Assembly: GCA_019421105.1 (NCBI GenBank)
Contig: JAHZFY010000004.1
Coordinates: 1-9,919, forward strand
Direction: 5' to 3'
Length of the DNA stretch: 9,919 bases
Source: a bacterium
Lineage (GTDB): Bacteria > Bacillota_I > Bacilli_A > RFN20 > CAG-826
Position numbers and translations under genes: made by a program. Under the pieces are notes generated by a model. The model was not told the origin of the DNA, did no database searches, and saw nothing but the letters and a program-made list of their open reading frames with translations. The number at the start of each line of letters is the position of its first letter. Position 1 is the first letter of the stretch. Shown here piece by piece: positions 1-6,447 of the stretch.

Positions 1-2388
1 ATATGTTTCTAAGTATTTAGATTTCTTAGATTCAAATGTGGCAGTACAAGCCTTACGAGTTTCACCAGAAATGGTGTCTTTTAAGACTAATAATCCATCT
101 AATCTATCTTTTGCAAGACCATAAGAACCTTGTGGGCTCATATAATCAGCAGCTTTAGAAATAGATAATCCTCGACCTTGTGAAGTCATAGTTAATGGTC
201 TAAAGATGTGCAATTCGTTTAACAACATATATTCTGCTTCAGCGAATTTGCCATAACGATCAGCGATATTGTCGTATTCTTTGTTAGCTTCATTAACTAA
301 ATTTGTGTAATCTTCTAATAAATCGTAAGCAGTTAATTTATTGCCATCTAATTTATAAGAAACGTTATCAAAACCTTCTTCTTTATCTTCGTTGACGTAT
401 CCAAAGATATTAGACCAGTCACCATGTTTTCTAAATGTTCCTAAGTAAGACATTGGATCACCATAGTCTGGACCCCAACCCCAAGAACTAGAGATATCAA
501 AGTTAGCACCATTACTGACACCATCATAGTTAGATTGATTGACATCAGCAGTAGGAATAACTACAAAGCTAGCTCCTTTAGTGGATAATGAGAAGTCTTC
601 TTGATCATACATACCATTTAATCTTTGATTGAACTTTGTTAATGTTTTACCATCATACATCTTAGCGTTTTCATCAAACCATAAGGAGTAGTATTCAAAT
701 TGAACTGGTAATGTAATTTTTTCTTCTTCAGTTTTAGCAACTTCGTTATTGAAAGTTTCAATAGATTTTAAGGCATTTTCTCTTAATGTTGTCAATTTAG
801 GATCTTCATCTGGCAACATGATGTCTTTATATTGACCTTGAGCTAATTTTTTAGAAGCTTCTTCATAAGTAATGCCTTCTTTTTCAGCATATGTTTTGTA
901 ATAGTGAGTTGTTGTATAGTCTTCACCGAATTGATCTTGAACGAATCCTTTTGGAACATATGTGTTCATTGTATATTGACCACGTAATTCTTCAGTTTGA
1001 CTATAAACTTCAGCGTATGCATGAATATCAAATGATTCGATTAATAATTCACGAACTGCATCTAATCTTAATGCTTTTTCAGCGTTTTGGATTTGTTCTA
1101 AAGAACCACCTTTATTAGTAGCATATGATTTTCTTGCAGTATCACCATTTGTTGAGTTAGTTGTACGGTTGACATTTAAATGTAAGCCATAAACGTAATC
1201 AATGTAGTCATAGTCACGTGAGTTAACAGAAGGATCGTATGGTTTTTCAATTGTTCCAGTTCCATCTGGACCAAGAACATATTTTTGCCAACCTTCAATA
1301 TCTTTTTCTGTTAAAGAGAAGCCATCGACTAAACCTTCTTCATAACGTTTTCTTGCAAAGTCGATAGAATCGTCTTGTTTAATGATCGAATAGTTGACTT
1401 GGTCAACATAAACGTTATCAGCTTCATGATAGAATGGGTTTTTCTTATAAACAACGTTCACAGGATCACTTAAAGCTAAAGTAAATGGACCATTGTATAA
1501 TAAGTTTTCTTTACCATTACCAAAATTAGCAACTTTTACTTCATCCAAGAAATATTTATTAACAGGCATATAGCATGAATATGTTAATAATGTTGGGAAG
1601 TAGAAAGCAGAGTTTTTCAATGTGTATTGAATAGAACCACCGCCATTAGATGTTGGTTCATTAACAACTTTGATACCAACTCTTGAGAAATTAGCAATTG
1701 AATCTAAGTCAGCAGCAGTGACGTTAGATGGTTCACCAGTTTCTTTTTCGATCAATTGATTTAATTTTTTAGCAAAGTTGTTTGGATTATTATATTGTTG
1801 CCACATAGCACCACCGGTTAAGACCATGTAGTTTAAGTATGTGTATTGATAATATTCCATAGCACCTTCGATAAAGTTGGTGTATAAGTAGTAAGTTTTA
1901 GATTTGTTTTGATAGCTTAATACTGCTTTAGCGGTAGTAACAAAGTCTTCTGCACTAACAAATTGAGGAATGCTTTGTCCGTTTACAGTAGCAGTATATT
2001 GCTCACCATTCCATCTTACCCATTTGACACCTTGTTTAACTTCAAAAGTAAATGTTTTATATTCGTTTTCTTGCTTAGCGCTCGTTGCGAGTTGCTTATT
2101 CAAAGAACCGTACTCGTTTTGGAGCAATAAACCATCAACGAAGTTTGCCCAATGTGAAGCAAGGGCACCAGCTTGAGATGTTAAATAATTCAATGGTTCA
2201 GTAATAGCAGTTGCAAGGAAGGCGTTATAAGTCTTTTTAGCAACTTGATTTGGGAAATAATCAGAGAATGCATGACCTTTTTCTGGAACGATGAATTCTC
2301 CTTCACCCGCTCCACCTTTTGGATTACAGCCAGAAAGAACCACAGCACTTAACAACAAAGCGGTTTGTAGAAATAATTTCTTTTTCAT
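1..2388 (-). CDS. Peptide-type ABC transporter substrate-binding lipoprotein (SBP_bac_5/OppA-like), C-terminus outside window
   Basis: Surface lipoprotein expected to capture oligopeptides (or another family-5 ligand) and hand them to an ABC permease. The frame is open without a stop through 796 codons to the window edge. Residues 1-21 are a lipoprotein signal: KKK, a hydrophobic stretch, then the lipobox LSGC with Cys21. A Gly-rich linker follows. Family-5 landmarks are GVKW near residue 120, SAEDFV near 145 (the usual GVKW..G.P.TAEDFV block, here spread by extra residues), and a GWGPDYGDPMSYL block near 635-647, matching the usual W..DYPDP.N. The start is supported by AAAGGAG at 2398-2404, nine bases upstream. 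At more than 796 residues it is much longer than typical OppA (about 540), with large insertions in the second half. No permease or ATPase gene is in the window; they may lie beyond position 1. Family call firm, ligand unknown. Confidence 0.88.
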   Translation of the reverse strand, partial: MKKKLFLQTALLLSAVVLSGCNPKGGAGEGEFIVPEKGHAFSDYFPNQVAKKTYNAFLATAITEPLNYLTSQAGALASHWANFVDGLLLQNEYGSLNKQLATSAKQENEYKTFTFEVKQGVKWVRWNGEQYTATVNGQSIPQFVSAEDFVTTAKAVLSYQNKSKTYYLYTNFIEGAMEYYQYTYLNYMVLTGGAMWQQYNNPNNFAKKLNQLIEKETGEPSNVTAADLDSIANFSRVGIKVVNEPTSNGGGSIQYTLKNSAFYFPTLLTYSCYMPVNKYFLDEVKVANFGNGKENLLYNGPFTLALSDPVNVVYKKNPFYHEADNVYVDQVNYSIIKQDDSIDFARKRYEEGLVDGFSLTEKDIEGWQKYVLGPDGTGTIEKPYDPSVNSRDYDYIDYVYGLHLNVNRTTNSTNGDTARKSYATNKGGSLEQIQNAEKALRLDAVRELLIESFDIHAYAEVYSQTEELRGQYTMNTYVPKGFVQDQFGEDYTTTHYYKTYAEKEGITYEEASKKLAQGQYKDIMLPDEDPKLTTLRENALKSIETFNNEVAKTEEEKITLPVQFEYYSLWFDENAKMYDGKTLTKFNQRLNGMYDQEDFSLSTKGASFVVIPTADVNQSNYDGVSNGANFDISSSWGWGPDYGDPMSYLGTFRKHGDWSNIFGYVNEDKEEGFDNVSYKLDGNKLTAYDLLEDYTNLVNEANKEYDNIADRYGKFAEAEYMLLNELHIFRPLTMTSQGRGLSISKAADYMSPQGSYGLAKDRLDGLLVLKDTISGETRKACTATFESKKSKYLETY

Positions 2389-2426
2389 CCTAGTTTTCTC
2401 CTTTCTCTTTATGAATGAATGGTATT

Positions 2427-2455
2427 AAGATACACCAATAAAAAGTAAAAAACAA
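2427..2455 (-). promoter_or_regulatory. Probable sigma-70-type promoter of the substrate-binding lipoprotein gene
   Basis: On the minus strand TTGTTT (2450-2455) is followed after exactly 17 bases by TATCTT (2427-2432). Transcription would start near 2420, giving a leader of about 30 bases that contains the AAAGGAG ribosome binding site. No riboswitch-like structure is seen in the leader. Confidence 0.5.
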
Positions 2456-2466
2456 CATTTTTATTT

Positions 2467-2498
2467 TGTGCGCATATAATGCTAAGCGCATGCGTGCG
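2467..2498. other. GC-rich alternating purine/pyrimidine tract with imperfect inverted repeat
   Basis: Between the two minus-strand genes, in otherwise AT-rich DNA, lie two strictly alternating purine-pyrimidine runs: 2467-2478 (TGTGCGCATATA) and 2486-2498 (GCGCATGCGTGCG). GTGCGCAT at 2468-2475 can pair, with two G-U wobbles, with ATGCGTGC at 2490-2497 in a plus-strand RNA. A perfect TATAAT (2475-2480, plus) sits inside, but without a -35 or a downstream plus-strand gene. The role is unknown: it could be a protein-binding site, a weak terminator for the gene at 2522-2896, or a structural element. Confidence 0.4.
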
Positions 2499-2521
2499 AT
2501 AAAATAATAGACAATATTTGA

Positions 2522-2896
2522 TTAAATGATGAATGGGTAAGTCGCCATTACGGCATAATAAATTTCAAGACTTAAAGCTACAATTAAAAGCGCTAATGCG
2601 GCAAAAAAGAAAGGCAATCTTCTTTTCCAGGCACTAGCTTTGATTTCATCTGTTAATGGTTCATCCCACTTTTTTTCTTTTCTACGATAAGAAGCAACAT
2701 GTAGATCGCCCCATACATATCCCATCAAAAAATAAAAGGCTAAAATTCCCCATAAAACCCAAGGATAGCCTTCAAAGCATTTTTGAGGAGAAGTCGTAAA
2801 ATAAATAATTATCGCAATAAAAAAGGGTAACAATCCAATAAATGTAAATATGGCCGCAATGATGTAGACTTTTTTAGATTTTAATGCTTGTTTCAT
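2522..2896 (-). CDS. Small three-helix membrane protein, function unknown
   Basis: I do not recognise this 124-residue protein. It has hydrophobic segments at about 10-33, 46-64 and 93-117. Between the second and third is a charged loop (YRRKEKKWDEPLTDEIKASAWKRR) that by the positive-inside rule should be cytoplasmic. A single Cys and several Trp flank the second helix. No ribosome binding site precedes the ATG. Instead TGC-TAAACT, an extended -10-like box (2904-2912), ends seven bases before the start, so the mRNA may be leaderless. It is divergent from the TupA-like gene, with only 48 bases between the two start codons, and lies 133 bases upstream of the substrate-binding protein gene on the same strand. 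No terminator hairpin with a U-run is visible after its stop. Confidence 0.75.
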   Translation of the reverse strand: MKQALKSKKVYIIAAIFTFIGLLPFFIAIIIYFTTSPQKCFEGYPWVLWGILAFYFLMGYVWGDLHVASYRRKEKKWDEPLTDEIKASAWKRRLPFFFAALALLIVALSLEIYYAVMATYPFII

Positions 2897-2903
2897 ACTA
2901 AAT

Positions 2904-2912
2904 AGTTTAGCA
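2904..2912 (-). promoter_or_regulatory. Extended -10-like box for the 124-residue membrane protein gene
   Basis: On the minus strand TGC (2910-2912) abuts TAAACT (2904-2909), the extended -10 arrangement. The predicted transcription start, about seven bases on, falls at the ATG (2896). No convincing -35 hexamer is present 16-18 bases upstream. Confidence 0.4.
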
Positions 2913-2931
2913 CATAAAATATGATTTACTG

Positions 2932-2937
2932 TATACT
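2932..2937 (+). promoter_or_regulatory. -10-like box for the TupA-like gene
   Basis: TATACT lies seven bases before the ATG at 2945 with no intervening ribosome binding site, so transcription would start at or next to the start codon. The -35 region is poor. This box lies inside the upstream region of the divergent gene's promoter, so the two transcription units probably compete for polymerase. Confidence 0.4.
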
Positions 2938-2944
2938 ATTTAAT

Positions 2945-3856
2945 ATGTTAAATAAAAATCTACACGAAAATAAGTTAAAAAGAGTGATTGTTTCCCCTTT
3001 TAGAAATATCATCAAAACAATTTCAAAACCTTTTTATGTGTCTTGTGAATATAAATATATCACTCATCACAAATTGAATTTAAAAAATCCAATTAGATAT
3101 ACAGAAAAACTTCAATTTCTACGACTTTTTGTTTATCCAAGTATGGATTTAGTCATTAAATGCGCAGATAGAGATAAAGTCAGAAATTATGTAAAAGATA
3201 AGGGATTTGAGCAAACATTGATTAAATCTTATGGCGTTTTTAAAAACTTTGATGACATAGATTTTGATTTATTGCCAAATAAATTCGTGATGAAATGTAC
3301 GCATGCATGCGCTTTTAATTTTATATGCTTAGATAAAAACAAAATCGATAAAGAGCAACTAAAAAAACAATTTGATAATTGGTTAAAAATTAATTATGGC
3401 AAGAAAACTTGCGAGATGCATTATAGCAAAATTAAACCTGCTATCATCATTGAAGAATATATTGGTGATGCACCTATCGAATATAAAATTCATGTTTTTA
3501 ATGGTGTGGGAAAATACATGTATGTCGTTACAAATAGAGGCAAAGATATCAAGTATAATAACTACTATATTGATTGGACTCCATTTGATGGGGCGCAGTT
3601 TAATGGTTGGGAAAAAACTAACTATCCTTTAGAAATCCCAAGCAATTGGCAAGACATGGTTAAAATGTCAGAGACATTAGCGTCTCCTTTCCCTTTTGTT
3701 AGAGTGGATTTATATAATATCAATGGAAAAATTTATTTTGGAGAAATGACTTTTACCCCTGCTAAAGGTACATTGATCTTTGATGATGATAAATCCGATT
3801 TTGAAATTGGTGAATGGCTCGACATTTCAAAATATATTAACGCCAAGAAGAATTAG
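2945..3856 (+). CDS. TupA-like ATP-grasp protein (surface polymer biosynthesis)
   Basis: Resembles the TupA-like ATP-grasp family, named after the teichuronopeptide enzyme and common in polysaccharide clusters, often labelled glycosyltransferase. These are thought to be cytosolic ligases adding amino-acid or related groups to a polymer; the substrate here is unknown. In the 303-residue form, blocks in order are DKVRNYVKDKG (78-88), PNKFVMKCTH (111-120), EEYIGD (170-175), a YKIHVFNG segment (180-187), and FVRVDLYNINGKIYFGEMTFTP (251-272), whose Asp255 and Glu267 fit the metal/ATP-binding acidic residues. The usual HGSG-type loop reads HACAFN (120-125). I start at 2945 because TATACT sits just upstream of it and downstream of the alternative in-frame ATG at 2921. 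No ribosome binding site precedes either. Its last 20 bases overlap the convergent lipoprotein gene. Confidence 0.85.
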   Translation: MLNKNLHENKLKRVIVSPFRNIIKTISKPFYVSCEYKYITHHKLNLKNPIRYTEKLQFLRLFVYPSMDLVIKCADRDKVRNYVKDKGFEQTLIKSYGVFKNFDDIDFDLLPNKFVMKCTHACAFNFICLDKNKIDKEQLKKQFDNWLKINYGKKTCEMHYSKIKPAIIIEEYIGDAPIEYKIHVFNGVGKYMYVVTNRGKDIKYNNYYIDWTPFDGAQFNGWEKTNYPLEIPSNWQDMVKMSETLASPFPFVRVDLYNINGKIYFGEMTFTPAKGTLIFDDDKSDFEIGEWLDISKYINAKKN

Positions 3857-4721
3857 GCCACATGACTTCGTATAACATCAAAGCATAATTAAAATCATGG
3901 TCAGGATTTTCTAACATCACTTCATCTTCAATCAATTGATAATCAATAGAAAATCCAACGCATCGTGTCAAATCAACTCCATGTTCAATTTTTAATTTCA
4001 ATAAATCAAGAGCATAAAAAACGTATGGTCCATTTGGAGCGTTGCCATTTAATTCCATTCCATTAGTGTATAAATCGTTTAATTCATCCACTAATTTGAT
4101 TTGAGTTAACGTTCCACCATCCCTAATATAAAAACTAAGATTTAATTTGATGCTAGATAAATGTGTTCCGTGTAAATTTATTTCTTTTAATGGATCATTT
4201 AAAACAACTTTAAAATTCATTGCAAAGTAATCATATTTAGCGATTTCTTTATCAAAAACTACACCAAAACCACTTTCAGCTACTTGGACTCTAACTAATT
4301 CATAGCCACCATTACAAAACATTTGGCCATCAAATAATTTGGAAATGTAACCATATTTAAAAATATCATCTACTGTATTCATCTTTTTAGTTGGACCATA
4401 ACCCACACCAATATATTTATCATCTTTAAAATCAGTGCTGTAGTCTAGTTTTGCCATATCAGCATCGATATTCATTTTCTTTGCTTTATCATAAGTGTGA
4501 GCAACCATATTTTCATCTAAAGCTATTTCTTTTGTTTCAACGATTTTATTTTCTTTAGATGGATCTATTGCATCAGAATATTTTGTATAGTAATTTTCTT
4601 TAAAAATAGGAGAGTTGTATCCATCATTATCATAGACTTCTTTTAAATCGAATCCACAAGAACTCAATAATAAAAGCAATGGCATCAACATTGCATATTT
4701 AGCAAAAGTTACATTACGCAT
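3837..4721 (-). CDS. Lipoprotein of unknown function paired with the Wzy/ligase-like gene
   Basis: A 294-residue predicted surface lipoprotein: residues 1-22 hold a hydrophobic core and the lipobox LSSC with Cys22. A charged, Lys/Asp-rich linker runs to about residue 95. From about 100 to the end, alternating hydrophobic/polar strands (for example YDYFAMNFKVVL, IKLNLSFYIRD, GFSIDYQLIED) look like a beta-sandwich, a shape common in carbohydrate-binding modules; that is my inference, not a family match. AAGGAGGT at 4730-4737, eight bases before the ATG, fixes the start. The gene overlaps the end of the upstream Wzy/ligase-like gene by 8 bases, so the two are almost certainly co-transcribed and translationally coupled. 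Its 3' end overlaps the convergent TupA-like gene by 20 bases. A role in holding or modifying the polymer made by its neighbours is plausible but unproven. Confidence 0.8.
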   Translation of the reverse strand: MRNVTFAKYAMLMPLLLLLSSCGFDLKEVYDNDGYNSPIFKENYYTKYSDAIDPSKENKIVETKEIALDENMVAHTYDKAKKMNIDADMAKLDYSTDFKDDKYIGVGYGPTKKMNTVDDIFKYGYISKLFDGQMFCNGGYELVRVQVAESGFGVVFDKEIAKYDYFAMNFKVVLNDPLKEINLHGTHLSSIKLNLSFYIRDGGTLTQIKLVDELNDLYTNGMELNGNAPNGPYVFYALDLLKLKIEHGVDLTRCVGFSIDYQLIEDEVMLENPDHDFNYALMLYEVMWPNSSWR

Positions 4722-6060
4722 TTAAAGCTACCTCCTTATTTTCTTTTTCAAAAGTTTTAAAATTAATTGTTTTTCCTATCAAGAATAAAACGATTAAAAA
4801 CATCGCGTTTTGTTGCATTGGTATCAAATTGGAATAATGTGAGTATGGCGCGGATGATAAAGCAAAAAAGCCATATATGAAAAATGCACCAATAAAGCAC
4901 ACTACAAGATTTCTTGTTAATTCATCATCTTGATTAGAATTAAAATATCTAACTAAAGACTTTGCCACAAAAACAATAAAGACCACTAATGCTATAGCTG
5001 CAAAAATGCCATTATAAATAATCGTATCAAACAAGAACATATTTGAAGGCATATAATCTGGAAATGAAGTGAAATTATAAGAAAAGCCAAACAAATTAGA
5101 TCCATTTAAACAACCATCTAAAGCCTTTACTATAGGTGTTGATATTCTATTGGCGTTAAACAATTTATTTAATAACCAGTTATTAGCGATTAAACTTCTT
5201 AAACCCGCAGTCAAATCCCAGCTAGACTGAGCGTTTAAGAAAAAGATTAAAAAGCCAAAACTAACAACTCCTAAAATCGTATACAAAGTTGGAACTAACC
5301 ATTTTCTTTTTTTAGGAATGAATAAAATGAAAACTAAAAATAAAATAACTAATCCATCCGATAACAAATTAATCTTTGTCATCGTGAATAAAATTGCTAA
5401 AAAACCAATTAAACTATACACACAATAGATAATAAATTTTCTAGTTTCTTTTTTTGGGTTTATGAATTTTAATCCCACTATAGAAGTGAATAATAACATA
5501 CCAAAGATTTGAAAATATTGAATTTCCATATCCTCAAATCTAAAACCGATTAACATTTTTGAAGTGTTATCAATTAAAATTCTTTCTCCCTCATAATAGA
5601 TATATTTACCTTCGAATATAAATGGATAGAAAGGAACGTAACGAATCATTGAATAAATCAAAGAAATTCCAACAAGTATTGCTAGTGCTCCATATATGAC
5701 AGTCATTGCTACCGACAATTTAAAAGAATTCACTTTTTGAGCAATGAATCCTAAGGTGATAAAAAGCATTAAAGAAAAACAGACAATAAAATTAGTTAAA
5801 ATTGAAAAATTATTTAATGTAAATTTTGAAAAGCCACTTAAAATGGCAAATATGACAAAAGGAATTAAAAAAACAAGATATTTAACCCAATCTAATTCCT
5901 TTAATTTATTTAGATTTAATAACAAGATAGCCACTACCGCTATCAAACCAAATATAAAATATAGAAGTAAAGAATTACCTAACGTAAAAGATACAAAAGC
6001 TAATGTCTCTAAAATTAAAAAAGTTAATACTTCTCCATAATCTTTTAACTTTTCACTCAT
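4714..6060 (-). CDS. Polytopic O-antigen ligase/Wzy polymerase-like membrane protein
   Basis: A 448-residue membrane protein with about twelve hydrophobic helices and two larger polar loops, at about 134-172 and 275-340. The second loop carries SNLFGFSYNFTSFPDY, followed by a helix starting LFDTIIYNGIF. This resembles the 'NPLFG.G ... HN..LD.....G' region of O-antigen ligases and Wzy polymerases, which join or polymerise lipid-linked glycans on the outer face of the membrane. The match is by architecture and this motif only; the substrate is unknown. The start at 6060 (MSEKLKDY) has GAGGTG at 6067-6072 six bases away. An in-frame ATG ten codons further upstream (6088-6090) overlaps the likely -10 box and has no ribosome binding site. 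The stop overlaps the lipoprotein start, making an operon. The C-terminus (KTFEKENKEVALNA) is polar and probably cytoplasmic. Confidence 0.7.
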   Translation of the reverse strand: MSEKLKDYGEVLTFLILETLAFVSFTLGNSLLLYFIFGLIAVVAILLLNLNKLKELDWVKYLVFLIPFVIFAILSGFSKFTLNNFSILTNFIVCFSLMLFITLGFIAQKVNSFKLSVAMTVIYGALAILVGISLIYSMIRYVPFYPFIFEGKYIYYEGERILIDNTSKMLIGFRFEDMEIQYFQIFGMLLFTSIVGLKFINPKKETRKFIIYCVYSLIGFLAILFTMTKINLLSDGLVILFLVFILFIPKKRKWLVPTLYTILGVVSFGFLIFFLNAQSSWDLTAGLRSLIANNWLLNKLFNANRISTPIVKALDGCLNGSNLFGFSYNFTSFPDYMPSNMFLFDTIIYNGIFAAIALVVFIVFVAKSLVRYFNSNQDDELTRNLVVCFIGAFFIYGFFALSSAPYSHYSNLIPMQQNAMFLIVLFLIGKTINFKTFEKENKEVALNA

Positions 6061-6081
6061 AATGCACACCTCAATACCATT

Positions 6082-6087
6082 AGTATA
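6082..6087 (-). promoter_or_regulatory. -10-like box ahead of the Wzy/ligase-like gene
   Basis: TATACT on the minus strand, preceded by TG, lies about 15 bases before the ribosome binding site and would start transcription near 6075. The -35 region is a poor match. The same nine bases TGTATACTA occur before the TupA-like gene (2930-2938), so both envelope genes may use a similar promoter. Read-through from the 38-residue ORF upstream is also possible, since no terminator is seen between them. Confidence 0.35.
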
Positions 6088-6130
6088 CATTATTTATAAA
6101 ATAAAAAGCATGAAAATTATTAACTTATTT

Positions 6131-6247
6131 TTAATAAACAGTTTCTAAAATTTCAACGTTGATATCTTCGTTAGCTTCAGAATCTAACAAAGCATCTAGT
6201 ATTTGAATTTGTTCTTCCTCAGTTAAAATAATGTCATTTGGGTCCAT
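6131..6247 (-). CDS. 38-residue highly acidic small protein, function unknown
   Basis: A small ORF starting MDPNDIIL and ending ILETVY. It has 12 Asp/Glu and no Lys, Arg or His; the middle (TEEEQIQILDALLDSE) would form an amphipathic acidic helix. No signal peptide or membrane segment. Evidence that it is real: AAGGA (6255-6259) seven bases before the ATG, and a near-consensus promoter (TTGAAC, 18 bases, TATAAT) whose transcript would start about 25 bases upstream of the ATG. No other gene on this strand explains that promoter apart from the Wzy/ligase-like gene 70 bases downstream. It may therefore be a short regulatory protein, a leader peptide for the envelope operon, or a partner of the divergent membrane regulator. 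I know no homologue. Confidence 0.6.
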   Translation of the reverse strand: MDPNDIILTEEEQIQILDALLDSEANEDINVEILETVY

Positions 6248-6278
6248 ACTTAAATCCTTAATCGCTTAAACTTAATCA

Positions 6279-6308
6279 ATTATATTGATATGTTTTCTAC
6301 TTGTTCAA
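6279..6308 (-). promoter_or_regulatory. Strong sigma-70-type promoter for the 38-residue ORF / envelope operon
   Basis: On the minus strand TTGAAC (6303-6308) is separated by 18 bases from a perfect TATAAT (6279-6284). This is one of the best promoter matches in the window and drives transcription toward the 38-residue ORF and the Wzy/ligase-like and lipoprotein genes. Confidence 0.65.
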
Positions 6309-6391
6309 TTTAACACTTTTTCTTAAGGATAAAAATATAAAAAATCAATAATTTAAACATTGTCATATAAATTGAAAATAATTATTGAATT

Positions 6392-6409
6392 TTATTAACT
6401 TTTTAATAA
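6392..6409. repeat. Inverted repeat upstream of the XRE-type regulator
   Basis: TTATTAA (6392-6398) and TTAATAA (6403-6409) form a perfect 7-base inverted repeat with a 4-base spacer (CTTT), 38 bases before the regulator's ATG. It could be an autoregulatory operator, but such AT palindromes also arise by chance in DNA this AT-rich. The rest of 6309-6447 is AT-rich and shows only weak promoter candidates for the regulator, such as TTGTCA at 6360-6365 with TATTGA 17 bases on. Confidence 0.3.
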
Positions 6410-6447
6410 GACTTTAAAAGCAAAAAATCATAAGGTAAAATAAACTC

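Noticed and set aside
891..1118. Plus-strand open frame within the substrate-binding protein gene
   Set aside because: Lies wholly antisense to a continuous, well-supported lipoprotein frame, with no ribosome binding site or recognisable protein. The same holds for the plus-strand frame at 1970-2176.
2475..2480. Perfect plus-strand TATAAT as a promoter
   Set aside because: No -35 match 16-18 bases upstream and no plus-strand gene before 2945; it falls inside the alternating GC/AT tract and over antisense coding sequence.
2921..2944. Earlier in-frame ATG for the TupA-like gene (MIYCILFN extension)
   Set aside because: It lies upstream of the TATACT box that would start the transcript, has no ribosome binding site, and adds residues not expected for the family.
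3396..3632. Second plus-strand frame inside the TupA-like gene
   Set aside because: Out-of-frame shadow; the main frame carries the conserved ATP-grasp blocks throughout this region.
5744..6040. Plus-strand 98-codon open frame
   Set aside because: Antisense shadow of the Wzy/ligase-like gene; Lys/Asn-rich composition from reading AT-rich membrane-helix codons backwards.
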